A stretch of 64,000 nucleotides of DNA from Mycobacterium sp. 050128 (GTDB taxonomy: Bacteria > Actinomycetota > Actinomycetes > Mycobacteriales > Mycobacteriaceae): NCBI RefSeq assembly GCF_036409155.1, contig NZ_JAZGLW010000001.1, forward strand, positions 1,612,001 through 1,676,000, read 5' to 3'. The translations under genes were made by a program, and so were the position numbers. The notes below the pieces were generated by a model, which did no database searches, was not told where the DNA came from, and saw only the letters and a program-made list of their open reading frames with translations. This document shows positions 47,350 to 55,602 of the stretch, one piece after another (the stretch's first letter is position 1; the number at the start of each line of letters is the position of its first letter).

Positions 47350-48045
47350 TTAGACGGTCTCCGGGGACCTCCCCGCATACGAGGCCTCGATGCGGCGCCG
47401 TCGCAGTGTTTGCGCCGTCGCCGCGGATACGGCGGCCAACGCCACCGCCGCGGTCACAGCGATGGCCACCGACCGCCGGCCCAGCGCGCCGTCGAACAGC
47501 ATCCACAGGCCGAACTCAAGGAACAGCATGCCGGCCACCGCGTGCAGCAGCTGCTGGGGCAGGCGGCGGTGCAACAGCACCCCGGCGCCGATCGCCAGCA
47601 CGTCGGCCAAGACCATGCCCAGGGTGCTACCGACCCAGACGCCGACCCAGTCGTGATCGCCGGCCAGCGTCACCGTCGCCAGCGTCGTCTTGTCACTCAT
47701 TTCGGCGAGTGCGAACGACGACACCACGGTCAGCAATACGAAGCGGGGTTCGCGCGCATTAGGCACCTCTTGGTCGTCGGCGCCGCCCTCGCGCCAGGCC
47801 CACCCGGCGAAGATCAGGAACGCGACCGCGGACGCGAAGGCCATCGGGCGTGCCGGCAGCGTGGTGCCGAGGAAGTGGCCGACGGCAACCGAGACCCCAT
47901 GCACCAGCAACGCCGCGAGCGTCACCGCGGGCAGCACCACCCACCATTTGAAGCGCAACGCGTACGTCATCGTGATGAGTTGAGACCTGTCGCCGAGTTC
48001 GGCAAGGAAGACCACGCCAAGGCTCAAGAGTGTGGCGGCAAGCAT
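47350..48045 (-). CDS. TMEM165/GDT1-family (UPF0016) manganese transporter
   Basis: A 231-residue membrane protein (Rv3848 position) with two copies of the family motif: E16-LGDRS and E115-MSDKT, each in a hydrophobic helix, and a polar loop near residues 85-100. The family exports Mn2+ (and Ca2+ in eukaryotes). I use ATG 48045 because GAAAGG lies just upstream and because the riboswitch aptamer extends to 48099, excluding a start at 48114. An ATG at 48087 is possible. High Mn2+ should turn this gene on through the riboswitch. Confidence 0.9.
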   Translation of the reverse strand: MLAATLLSLGVVFLAELGDRSQLITMTYALRFKWWVVLPAVTLAALLVHGVSVAVGHFLGTTLPARPMAFASAVAFLIFAGWAWREGGADDQEVPNAREPRFVLLTVVSSFALAEMSDKTTLATVTLAGDHDWVGVWVGSTLGMVLADVLAIGAGVLLHRRLPQQLLHAVAGMLFLEFGLWMLFDGALGRRSVAIAVTAAVALAAVSAATAQTLRRRRIEASYAGRSPETV

Positions 48046-48098
48046 TTGGTGACCTTTCGACGCGTCGTTGACAACCGCTGTGGTCATCGAACACCGGT

Positions 48099-48191
48099 CG
48101 AAGGTCTCGCCCACCGCTCCGTTGGGACCGGTTCGTCGGCCGGGCTATTCGCCAGTATGTCGACACGCCGATTCGGGGCTACTCCCCTTCG
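48099..48191 (-). ncRNA. yybP-ykoY manganese riboswitch
   Basis: Read on the minus strand, the 93-base region contains AAGGGGAGTAGC, then GTCGACATAC, then GGGCGAGACCTTCG, the three conserved blocks of the yybP-ykoY (Mn2+) aptamer in correct order. P1 forms between CGAAGG (48186-48191) and CCTTCG (48099-48104). It lies 54 bases before the transporter start. Families downstream of this riboswitch are typically Mn exporters, matching the gene here. Confidence 0.92.
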
Positions 48192-48249
48192 CTAACCGTC
48201 TCAGGCTAGCGGGCAAATCGGGGGCGCGCCAGGACGGCACCAAAGTTCG

Positions 48250-48261
48250 GATACCCGTATC
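48250..48261. promoter_or_regulatory. Palindrome GATACCCGTATC upstream of the riboswitch
   Basis: Arms GATAC and GTATC flank CC about 60 bp upstream of the aptamer, near where the riboswitch promoter should be. It could be an operator for a metal or stress regulator; no known mycobacterial box matches it. Confidence 0.3.
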
Positions 48262-48299
48262 TGCGGATTCGGGCTAGGAATCAACTCGTTTGAATTCCC

Positions 48300-48833
48300 T
48301 TATGCCGCAAGCAGCATGGCCAGAATCGCGGTGTCGGGATGGCTGATGGGGTCGACGCCGACACGGCTCACCATCGACGTGATGGTGCCGTCGGCTTCCG
48401 CTTCTACCCACGCGGCCCGGTGCTCCAATCCCAGATAGGGCAACCCCGGCAACAGGACGCATCCCGACGCCGCTCCGGTGCATTCCGGCAACGACGGTGT
48501 GGTTTCGGACGGGGGGTGCAGCATGAGCAGCGCCGGCGGTTGATGATCCGCGAAATACCCTGGCTGGATTGCTGATTCACCGAATACCGTGCCCTCGGCG
48601 AGCACCAGGCCGACCGTGTCGGGCTCGGGCTCGTCGGGCAACTCCTCGCGGGCGCCGAATACGGTTGTGGTGGAAAGCAATCCGGGCAACGACGCGACGC
48701 GTACCGCAACCATCAACAGCTGCGCCCACTCCTTGGTCGAGTCGGGCCAACGGCCGGAGATGACAAACCCTTTCAGGGCACCACGAGCATGGAAGGGTGC
48801 TACCCCTATCGGCTGACCTGAACCAGTTTCCAT
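48300..48833 (-). CDS. Conserved protein of unknown function (Rv3847-like)
   Basis: A 177-residue protein, the same length as Rv3847, in the same place between the transporter and sodA. It has no signal peptide or transmembrane helix. Conserved-looking segments are KGFVISGRWPDSTKEWAQLL near residue 20 and GCVLLPGLPYLGLEHRAAWV near residue 125. Coding character is good, but I recognise no domain. Confidence 0.85.
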   Translation of the reverse strand: METGSGQPIGVAPFHARGALKGFVISGRWPDSTKEWAQLLMVAVRVASLPGLLSTTTVFGAREELPDEPEPDTVGLVLAEGTVFGESAIQPGYFADHQPPALLMLHPPSETTPSLPECTGAASGCVLLPGLPYLGLEHRAAWVEAEADGTITSMVSRVGVDPISHPDTAILAMLLAA

Positions 48834-48976
48834 CTCGACCTCCGCGCGACGTCGCCATCCGAAATAACCACGCTGGTAGCTCGAATAGTTAAGAATGCCT
48901 GCGGTTTAGGCGTGTTGCAACTCGACACGGCCACGGGCGCTTACCTTTCCTGAGGCGAGCCACCGAGCCGGGATAA

Positions 48977-49015
48977 AGCTGAGGGCGCCACGCGATCCGC
49001 GTGACGCCCTCAGCT
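48977..49015 (-). terminator. Strong hairpin terminator after sodA
   Basis: An 11-bp stem (AGCTGAGGGCG with its complement, 48977-48987 and 49005-49015) continues past one mismatch into six more pairs (CACGCG/CGCGTG) with a three-base loop. On the minus strand it is followed by TTTATC. It starts 15 bp after the sodA stop. Confidence 0.92.
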
Positions 49016-49029
49016 CTACGAGATTAAAA

Positions 49030-49653
49030 TCAGCCGAAAATAAGACCCTGGGTCTTCGAAGTTGCGGCCGCGTAACGCGACTGCACATCTGCCCAATTGA
49101 CCACGTTCCAGAACGCCTTGACGTAGTCGGCCTTGACGTTCTTGTACTGCAGGTAGAAGGCGTGCTCCCACATGTCGACCTGCAGCAGCGGGATGATGCC
49201 CAGCGGCACGTTGGCCTGCTGGTCGTACAGCTGGAAGGTCAGCAACCGGTCGCCGAGCGTGTCGTAGCCGAGCACCGCCCAGCCCGAGCCCTGCAGGCCG
49301 TTGGCCGCCGCGCTGAACTGAGCGCGGAACTTGTCGAACGATCCGAACTGCTCGTCGATCGCGGCCGCGAGGTCGCCGGTCGGCTTGTCGCCACCGTTCG
49401 GCGACAGGTTCTTCCACCAGATCGAGTGGTTGACGTGGCCACCCAGGTGGAACGCCAGGTTCTTCTCGTTCAGGAAGATCGCGGCGTGGTCGTCATTGGC
49501 GCGTGCCTCTTCGAGTTTGGCAATGGCGTCGTTCAAACCCTTGACGTAGGTCGCATGGTGCTTGCTGTGGTGGATCTCGTTGATCTGACCTGAGATGTGT
49601 GGTTCCAGCGCTGCGTAGTCCCAGTCCAAATCGGGCAGGGTGTATTCAGCCAC
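49030..49653 (-). CDS. sodA: Superoxide dismutase [Fe/Mn]
   Basis: A 207-residue protein, the same length as M. tuberculosis SodA (Rv3846). The metal-binding and signature residues are visible ([24 protein letters not shown], and [13 protein letters not shown]). M. tuberculosis SodA is an iron enzyme exported without a normal signal peptide. The start is GTG 49653 ([13 protein letters not shown]) with GGAAAGGA upstream, matching the known N terminus; the open frame to 49707 is rejected. A strong terminator follows. Confidence 0.97.
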   Translation of the reverse strand: MAEYTLPDLDWDYAALEPHISGQINEIHHSKHHATYVKGLNDAIAKLEEARANDDHAAIFLNEKNLAFHLGGHVNHSIWWKNLSPNGGDKPTGDLAAAIDEQFGSFDKFRAQFSAAANGLQGSGWAVLGYDTLGDRLLTFQLYDQQANVPLGIIPLLQVDMWEHAFYLQYKNVKADYVKAFWNVVNWADVQSRYAAATSKTQGLIFG

Positions 49654-49818
49654 GGCATTCCTTTCCTCGATGATCGTCTTAACGCGCATTCGCACGGAGT
49701 CCGCCACGCGACAGGCTCAGCGTAATCAACCCTGCTCCATGACTGCACGCGCCGCAAGGACTGCCCCAATGGGCCGGTAGGGCGAGTACCCGCTCGGCGT
49801 CGATTCAAGAGGAAATAA

Positions 49819-49974
49819 TCAAGACAAAACAATGAGCGCGAGAACCGCGAGCAATGCCAACGCGATCAGGCCGGCACGCAAGGCGGCGACGCTGTAACTG
49901 TGGTTCCAGGCGGGCGATCCGGAATACGAGTTCGACGCGGCCGGGGTATGCGGGCCGAACGAATGCATCGCCAT
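49819..49974 (-). CDS. 51-residue single-pass membrane protein
   Basis: ATG 49974 begins MAMHSFGPHTPAASN. The last 24 residues are a hydrophobic helix of Ala, Leu, Ile and Val ending LIVLS. AAAGG lies about 7 bases before the start. A promoter-like TATGAT (complement of 50043-50048) and a perfect 8-bp inverted repeat lie upstream. These three independent signals make it a likely real gene. I do not recognise a family. Confidence 0.68.
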   Translation of the reverse strand: MAMHSFGPHTPAASNSYSGSPAWNHSYSVAALRAGLIALALLAVLALIVLS

Positions 49975-49996
49975 CGGTCGCCTTTCACCGCTCGGT

Positions 49997-50018
49997 TCAC
50001 CTCAGTCGAGTGAGGTGA
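49997..50018 (-). promoter_or_regulatory. Perfect inverted repeat before the 51-residue membrane protein
   Basis: TCACCTCA (49997-50004) and TGAGGTGA (50011-50018) flank six bases. It lies between the TATGAT -10-like element (50043-50048, minus strand) and the start codon at 49974, so it is either an operator or a 5' UTR hairpin. Confidence 0.5.
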
Positions 50019-50251
50019 GTCACAACATTTTTCGTGATGGCGATCATAACCCTTTGTGATGGGGTTGAAAAATGTCGTCGGCAGCAACACGCTGAGCTGC
50101 GGATTCGTGCCGACTGTCGGCGACCGGAACCGGTCGGGGATGCAGCTGAGTGTGCGCGCCGCGGAGGCGGATCTGAGAGCTGTGCAATGGGGCGGTCCAT
50201 TCGCTCGGCTGCTCGTCTGGCCTGTCGATGGCCTGCCGAAAGTGCCCGGCG

Positions 50252-50349
50252 TTATCCACAGTTGGGGCCAGGGTTAACCGCTAGTTGCTGATTGATTGCG
50301 TCTATACCCCTAACGCCCATGTGGATAAACCTGTGGAAACTGTGGATAG
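50252..50349. promoter_or_regulatory. Cluster of four DnaA boxes
   Basis: TTATCCACA (50252-50260) is a perfect DnaA box. In the opposite orientation are TGTGGATAA (50320-50328, perfect), TGTGGAAAC (50332-50340, two changes) and TGTGGATAG (50341-50349, one change). The cluster lies in the 577-bp gap between the small membrane gene and the Rv3843c-like gene. There is no dnaA or dnaN in the window, so it is not the usual oriC; a DnaA titration or regulatory site is possible. Confidence 0.7.
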
Positions 50350-50551
50350 CCCTGAAGTAGCTGTGACCGGCGTAACAGGTGCCCATCGGCGACGCCGAAG
50401 GCGAGCCGCTGAGCGCAACGACGCGGCGTTGCGAGGCGGGCCGCGCTTACCGCCAATCCCGGGCAATCGTTGCTTTTCAGCGGGGCGCGCCCGGCGGTGG
50501 GAACGGTCCCGTCGCAGCGGCCCGCGTCATCGCCAGAGCTACGCTGGTCCG

Positions 50552-51598
50552 GTGATCCAGGTGTGTTCCCAGTGCGGCACTCGGTGGAACGTGCGCGAAC
50601 GCCGCCGCGAGTGGTGCCCCCGCTGCCGCGGCGCGCTGCTCGCACCGCTGCCGGACACCGCGGGGGCCGACCCCCGCTGGAGTACGCACGCTAGCCCGCC
50701 GGCGCCGGCGGGGCCGGTCGCGCCGCAACGCACCCCGCCGCGGTTGCCGCCGGGCTTCCGCTGGATCGCGGTGCGTCCAGGCGCCGCACCCCCCGCGCGG
50801 CGGGGACATCGAGTGCTCGGACCCACGCCCCGCTACGCGGTAATCCCGCGCTGGGGCTTGACCGACCGCGTCGAGCAGACCGCGGCGGGCCCCAAGGGTT
50901 CGACGCCGGCCGGGCCGCCGTCCGCGGTGGTGCGTCTCGTGCTGTTCATCAGCGTGCTCACGCTCGGCGCTGCCGCGCTGGTGTATGTCGCCCGCTATGT
51001 GCTGTTGGTCTACAACCGAAAGACCTTGCTGAATTCGATCGTGGCGACCGCGGCGGATTGGCTGGGGGATCTGGCCAGTGTGGCGGCCCTCGTCGCGTTG
51101 ATCACCTCTGGCGTGTTTCTGATCCGGTGGCTGATCGCACGGCGGGCAGCGGTGTTTGCGCATTACGGCCTTGCCGATCATCGCTCGGTCACGGCGTTGT
51201 GGGCCGGCTGCGCCGTGCCGCTGGTCAATCTGTTGTGGGCTCCGGTCTACCTCATCGAGCTGGCCGCTCTCGAAGATCATCTTGCTCGGGTGCGCCGACC
51301 AGTCGTCGCGTGGTGGATCGCCTGGGTCTTCAGCTACGCGGTGTCGATCTGGGCCATCGTCACCAGCTTCGCCACCGACCCCCAGGGCATCGCGAACAAC
51401 ACCGTCCTGATGGTGTTCGGGTACTTGTTCGCGGCCGCGACGCTGGCCGCCGTGGCCCGGATATTCGAGGGATTCGAACGCAAGCCCGTAGCACGGCCCG
51501 CGCACCGTTGGGTCGTGGTAACCCCAGATCTCCCGGCTCGGCCCGGCGCGTCCGACGCCGCTCCGGTTGAGTTGAAGGGGGAGGAACCGGCAGCATAG
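50552..51598 (+). CDS. Zinc-ribbon DUF4328-type membrane protein (Rv3843c-like)
   Basis: A 348-residue protein (342 for Rv3843c). It begins with a zinc ribbon (CSQCG and CPRC, 15 residues between pairs). A Pro-rich linker follows, then about six transmembrane helices from residue 130 to 305, fitting DUF4328. GTG 50552 is chosen because the zinc ribbon starts there and TACGCT (50540-50545) lies 6 bases upstream, as for a leaderless message. Function unknown. glpQ1 follows 4 bp later, so they form an operon. Confidence 0.86.
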   Translation: MIQVCSQCGTRWNVRERRREWCPRCRGALLAPLPDTAGADPRWSTHASPPAPAGPVAPQRTPPRLPPGFRWIAVRPGAAPPARRGHRVLGPTPRYAVIPRWGLTDRVEQTAAGPKGSTPAGPPSAVVRLVLFISVLTLGAAALVYVARYVLLVYNRKTLLNSIVATAADWLGDLASVAALVALITSGVFLIRWLIARRAAVFAHYGLADHRSVTALWAGCAVPLVNLLWAPVYLIELAALEDHLARVRRPVVAWWIAWVFSYAVSIWAIVTSFATDPQGIANNTVLMVFGYLFAAATLAAVARIFEGFERKPVARPAHRWVVVTPDLPARPGASDAAPVELKGEEPAA

Positions 51599-51602
51599 GG
51601 GT

Positions 51603-52427
51603 ATGACGTGGGCCGACGAGGTGGTGGCCGGGCATCCTTTTGTCGTTGCCCACCGCGGCGCATCTGCGGCTCGCCCCGAACACACGCTGGCCGCGTACGA
51701 CCTCGCGCTCAAAGAGGGCGCCGACGGTGTGGAATGCGATGTGCGGCTGACCCGCGACGGCCATTTGGTGTGCGTGCACGACCGCCGGCTGGACCGGACC
51801 TCGACCGGCGCCGGTCTGGTCAGCACCATGACGCTCGCCCAGTTGCGCGAGCTGGAATTCGGTGCCTGGCACGACAGTTGGCGGCCCGACGGCACCCACG
51901 GTGATACCAGCCTGCTGACGCTGGATGCGCTGGTATCGCTGGTGCTCGACTGGAACCGGCCGGTGAAGCTCTTCATCGAGACCAAGCACCCGGTTCGATA
52001 CGGCTCGCTGGTCGAAAGCAAGCTGCTGGCGCTGCTGCACCGCTACGGCATCGCCTCGCCGGCGTCGGCCGACCGGTCGCGCGCGGTGGTGATGTCCTTC
52101 TCGGCCGCGGCCGTGTGGCGAATCCGGCGAGCAGCACCGCTGCTGCCTACGGTGTTGCTCGGCCGGAATGCTCGCTACCTGACCAGCAGCGCGGCCACGG
52201 CCGTCGGGGCCACCGCCGTCGGGCCTTCGGTCGTCGCGCTGAAGGAATATCCGCAACTGGTGGATCGCGCCGCCGCTCAGGGTCGGGCCGTGTACTGCTG
52301 GACCGTCGACGGGTACGACGACATCGACTTCTGCCGGGACGTCGGGGTGGCCTGGATCGCCACCAACCACCCCGGCCGCACGAAAACCTGGCTGGAAAAC
52401 GCGCGGACCCTCGACGGCAGGGGCTAG
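51603..52427 (+). CDS. glpQ1: Glycerophosphodiester phosphodiesterase GlpQ1
   Basis: A 274-residue protein (274 for Rv3842c). The GDPD motifs are present: HRGASAARPEHTLAAYDLAL near residue 18, GADGVECDVRLTRDG near 40, VCVHDRRLDRTS near 58, and FIETKHP near 124. It hydrolyses glycerophosphodiesters to glycerol-3-phosphate and an alcohol. No signal peptide is seen, so it is probably cytosolic. In M. tuberculosis bfrB lies next to it; here the next gene is the LCP ligase, with no bfrB between. Confidence 0.95.
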   Translation: MTWADEVVAGHPFVVAHRGASAARPEHTLAAYDLALKEGADGVECDVRLTRDGHLVCVHDRRLDRTSTGAGLVSTMTLAQLRELEFGAWHDSWRPDGTHGDTSLLTLDALVSLVLDWNRPVKLFIETKHPVRYGSLVESKLLALLHRYGIASPASADRSRAVVMSFSAAAVWRIRRAAPLLPTVLLGRNARYLTSSAATAVGATAVGPSVVALKEYPQLVDRAAAQGRAVYCWTVDGYDDIDFCRDVGVAWIATNHPGRTKTWLENARTLDGRG

Positions 52428-52461
52428 ACCGGCGAGACCAGGTTGGGCCATTCGTCGGGGA

Positions 52462-53703
52462 CTATGACTGTCCCTCGAGCGCGGCGGCGGGCACCGCGGA
52501 GTCGGCGACCAGCGCGTCGAACAGCTTCGCCGCGACGTCGTGATTCCATACCACTACCGAGCCGGCGCTGTTAGTGGTGAAGTCGCCGATCGGGACGGTC
52601 AGCGTGGTGGTAGATCCGTGCAGCGCCCCGCCCAGCCGGGCCAGGTCCCAGACGTGATCGCCGTCATCGACCGTGAGCGCCTCGGCCGCGGCGTGCGGCA
52701 CGGCGTACCAGCGCCACGGGTTGAGCCACACCGACGGGCTGGCCGCGCGGTGCAGCAGCGCCGAGATGAACTGCCGCTGGTTGACCATCCGGTCGAGATC
52801 CGCTCGGGGGGTGTCGCGGGTCCGAACGTATCCGAGCGCGCTGCGCCCGTTCAGCTGCTGGCAGCCGGCGGGCAGGTCGATGCCGGCCAACGGGTCGTTG
52901 ATCGGCGCGGTCGGGCAGACGGTGATGCCGCCGAGGGCGTCCACCACGGCCGCGAATCCGCTGAACCCGATCTCGGCATAGTGGTCGAGACGCAGTCCGG
53001 TGGCCTGCTCGACCGTCTGGACCAGTAATGGTGCCCCGCCGATCGCGAAGGCGGAGTTGATCTTGTCCTTGCCGTGGCCCGGGATCGGCACGAACGAGTC
53101 GCGCGGTATCGACACCATCGTCGTCGCATTGCTCGACCCCAGCGCGGGGATGTGGATCAGCAGAATCGTGTCGGTGCGACTGCTACCGACATCGCCTCCG
53201 GTGGCCAGATCCTCCTGCTGCTCGGCCGACAGGCCTTGGCGACTGTCCGACCCGACGAGTAGCCAGTTCGTGCCGCGGCTGGAGGCCGGCCGATCGGGGT
53301 AATTGGTCAGCACCGCCTTGCGATGCAGCGTCGTGTCCAACCACAAGCCGCCGCCCAGGACAACGGCGACGGTCAGCAGCAAACCGATCAGCAGCGTCGA
53401 CGCGATCACCCGGCCCCAGCGGCGTTTTTTGGGCTTGCGGTGCACGCCCGGCAGGTCCGACGGCGGCGCTGACCGGTCGCGTGGCCGCGCGCGCGATCGC
53501 GCCTTATCGCGTGGCGCCACCTGGCCGGGGGCAGCCTTGCCGGTGGACACCGGCGGCGAGATGCGGGGAATCGGCACCGTCTGGTCCGTCGCAGACGGTG
53601 GCGGATGAGCGTGGCGATGCAGCATCGGCGGCGGCTCGGGAACCGACGGTGGCGGGATCGGTCGCCAACCGCGTCCACGGTGTGCTGATCGGTCGCCGTT
53701 CAC
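52462..53703 (-). CDS. LytR-CpsA-Psr (LCP) family cell-wall ligase
   Basis: A 413-residue protein: Pro-rich cytosolic N terminus (1-95), one transmembrane helix (about 99-121), then an extracellular LCP domain with GSDSRQG, SSRTDTILLIHI, SIPRDSFVPIPG and YVRTRDTPRADLDRM. LCP enzymes attach polymers such as arabinogalactan to peptidoglycan. In M. tuberculosis this position holds Rv3840, recalled as a much shorter LytR-related frame, so this may be the intact ancestral form. GTG 53703 has TAAGTT 7 bases upstream, consistent with a leaderless message. Confidence 0.9.
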   Translation of the reverse strand: MNGDRSAHRGRGWRPIPPPSVPEPPPMLHRHAHPPPSATDQTVPIPRISPPVSTGKAAPGQVAPRDKARSRARPRDRSAPPSDLPGVHRKPKKRRWGRVIASTLLIGLLLTVAVVLGGGLWLDTTLHRKAVLTNYPDRPASSRGTNWLLVGSDSRQGLSAEQQEDLATGGDVGSSRTDTILLIHIPALGSSNATTMVSIPRDSFVPIPGHGKDKINSAFAIGGAPLLVQTVEQATGLRLDHYAEIGFSGFAAVVDALGGITVCPTAPINDPLAGIDLPAGCQQLNGRSALGYVRTRDTPRADLDRMVNQRQFISALLHRAASPSVWLNPWRWYAVPHAAAEALTVDDGDHVWDLARLGGALHGSTTTLTVPIGDFTTNSAGSVVVWNHDVAAKLFDALVADSAVPAAALEGQS

Positions 53704-53755
53704 CCCGGCTAACTTACGTGCCCCACTCGGTGGGGCCGGCGTGCGGCGCGCCCGG

Positions 53756-54544
53756 TTACCGGCGGGCGCGCAGGCCGTTGATGAACGGGCAGCCCATCAA
53801 CACGCGAATGGCCTGGCTCAACCCGGTCATGTCGTCCACCGGCTTGTGAAACGGCAACCGGATGTCGTGGTCGTCGCCGTCGCTGCCTTCGACGCGAAAC
53901 CGTACCCCGTAGCGGTCCAGCCCCAGCGGGCGCACGTGTCCGCGCCGCAACGGCGCCGGCAGCCGGGACACCAGGCGGGCCACGACGTCGCCGTGGGCCT
54001 GATCCAGGTGCCACAGCAGGCTCGACTCGATCTCGCAGAATGGGTCGGGTCTCGCTGCGAGCAGGTCCCGGATGTTGACGGGCTCGGCGCCGGTGGCGTC
54101 GGTGACCACGACGGACGCGACCTCGAGACGCAGCAGGGTGTAGCGATCCTCGCCCGGGGTGGGCGGCATGCACTTCGGCGTATCGACCTGCAGCAGCGCC
54201 GGATGCGGGCACTCGCTGGCGATCACATCGAGGGTGGGGTTGATCTCGTTCCGCGGGACCTGGCGCAGGTGGCCGCGGACCCACACCAGCGACCGGACCG
54301 GCTCCCGCAACGGAAGCGGTGCGTAGTCGGTCAGTTCGAGCAGCGCTTGGGAGCCGCAGACCCGGCCATCCGCCGCACCTGCGCTGGGCAGTGCGATCGC
54401 GAAGGATCCGTCGTGCAGCAGGTGGTGCACCGGCGTGGGCACCGGGTCGTCGCGCTCGACCGCAAGCAGGGCGCCGCCGGCCCGGGCACAGGCGCTGCGG
54501 ATGCGTTCGGCAGTCGTCGGCGCGGCGCTGGTCAGCGGTAACAT
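53756..54544 (-). CDS. DUF2470-type conserved protein (Rv3839-like)
   Basis: A 262-residue protein (258 for Rv3839). The C-terminal 80 residues look like DUF2470 (DQAHGDVVARLV, RPLGLDRYGVRFRV, LPFHKPV). The N-terminal part resembles the flavin-reductase-like barrel of haem-utilisation proteins. AAGGAGAG precedes ATG 54544, and an IdeR box lies 13 bp upstream, so it should be induced by iron limitation as reported for Rv3839. A haem or iron role is inferred. Confidence 0.88.
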   Translation of the reverse strand: MLPLTSAAPTTAERIRSACARAGGALLAVERDDPVPTPVHHLLHDGSFAIALPSAGAADGRVCGSQALLELTDYAPLPLREPVRSLVWVRGHLRQVPRNEINPTLDVIASECPHPALLQVDTPKCMPPTPGEDRYTLLRLEVASVVVTDATGAEPVNIRDLLAARPDPFCEIESSLLWHLDQAHGDVVARLVSRLPAPLRRGHVRPLGLDRYGVRFRVEGSDGDDHDIRLPFHKPVDDMTGLSQAIRVLMGCPFINGLRARR

Positions 54545-54556
54545 CGCTCTCCTTAG

Positions 54557-54575
54557 TTAGGTAAGCCTAAGTTAA
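54557..54575 (-). promoter_or_regulatory. IdeR iron box
   Basis: TTAGGTAAGCCTAAGTTAA; its complement matches the IdeR consensus TTAGGTTAGGCTAACCTAA at 16 of 19 positions. It lies 13 bp before the Rv3839-like start, where bound IdeR would block transcription when iron is plentiful. Confidence 0.85.
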
Positions 54576-54633
54576 CTTAGATCGAAGGTCGAAGCAAGGC
54601 CGCTTTTTGATTGAGGCCACTAGGGTTGTCACC

Positions 54634-55599
54634 GTGGTCGGCATCACTTACCTCGGTCCCGAAGGGACCTTCACCGAGGCGGCGCTCTTGCAGATGATGT
54701 CGGCCGGCCTGATCCCCGACCAACAGCTGGGCCCGGTACAGCTGACACCGATCGACAGCACGCCGGCGGCGCTCGAGGCAGTCCGTAGCGGCGAGACCGA
54801 CTACGCGTGCGTGCCGATCGAGAACTCGATCGACGGCACGGTGGTGCCGACATTGGACAGCCTCGCGAACGGCTCGCCGATGCAGATCTTCGCCGAGACC
54901 ACCCTGGACGTGGCGTTCAGCATCGTCGTTCAACCCGGCCTTGGGAAAAAGCTCAGCGCCGACGACGTCAAGACGTTGGCGGCCTTTCCGGTGGCCGCAG
55001 CCCAGGTGCGCCGCTGGCTCGCCGTCAACCTGCCCGACGTCGAGCTGCGCCCGGCGTACTCGAACGCCGACGCTGCGCGCCAGGTGGCCAAGGGTGAGGC
55101 CGACGCCGCGGTGACCTCGCCGTTGGCCGCTACGCACTGGAAGCTCGAGTCGCTGGCCCAAGGCGTGGTCGACGAACTCAACGCCCGGACCCGCTTCGTG
55201 TTGGTGGGCCGCCCCGGGCCACCGCCGGTGCGCACCGGCGCCGATCGCACCTCGGTGGTGTTGCGGATCGAGAATGCGCCGGGCGCGCTGCTCGCGGCGC
55301 TGGGCGAATTCGGCATCCGCGACATCGACCTGACCCGAATCGAATCCCGGCCGACCCGAACCGAACTCGGTACCTATCAGTTCTTCGCCGACTGCGCGGG
55401 ACATATCGACGACGATGCCGTCGCCGAGGCACTCAAGGCGCTGCACCGTCGTTGTGTGGATGTGCGGTATTTAGGTTCCTGGCCGACGGGCTCGGCGACG
55501 GGCATCGGGCCACCACCACCAGACGAGGCGTCGCGCTGGCCGGCGCGGCTGCGGGAGGGTAGACCTGAGCAGGCCGATGCTTCCGGCGGGGGGATGTAA
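54634..55599 (+). CDS. pheA: Prephenate dehydratase
   Basis: A 321-residue protein, the same length as Rv3838c. It converts prephenate to phenylpyruvate in phenylalanine synthesis. The catalytic domain starts ITYLGPEGTFTEAAL and contains CVPIENSIDG and the TRF motif (NARTRFVLVG). A C-terminal ACT domain with TRIESRPTRTELG binds phenylalanine for feedback control. GTG 54634 is chosen from the conserved N terminus; TAGGGT (54621-54626) lies 7 bases upstream, fitting a leaderless transcript. Confidence 0.96.
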   Translation: MVGITYLGPEGTFTEAALLQMMSAGLIPDQQLGPVQLTPIDSTPAALEAVRSGETDYACVPIENSIDGTVVPTLDSLANGSPMQIFAETTLDVAFSIVVQPGLGKKLSADDVKTLAAFPVAAAQVRRWLAVNLPDVELRPAYSNADAARQVAKGEADAAVTSPLAATHWKLESLAQGVVDELNARTRFVLVGRPGPPPVRTGADRTSVVLRIENAPGALLAALGEFGIRDIDLTRIESRPTRTELGTYQFFADCAGHIDDDAVAEALKALHRRCVDVRYLGSWPTGSATGIGPPPPDEASRWPARLREGRPEQADASGGGM

Positions 55600-55602
55600 A
55601 CG

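Noticed and set aside
50056..50277. 73-codon plus-strand frame before the DnaA boxes
   Set aside because: It has no ribosome site or recognisable family, and its composition is not convincing.
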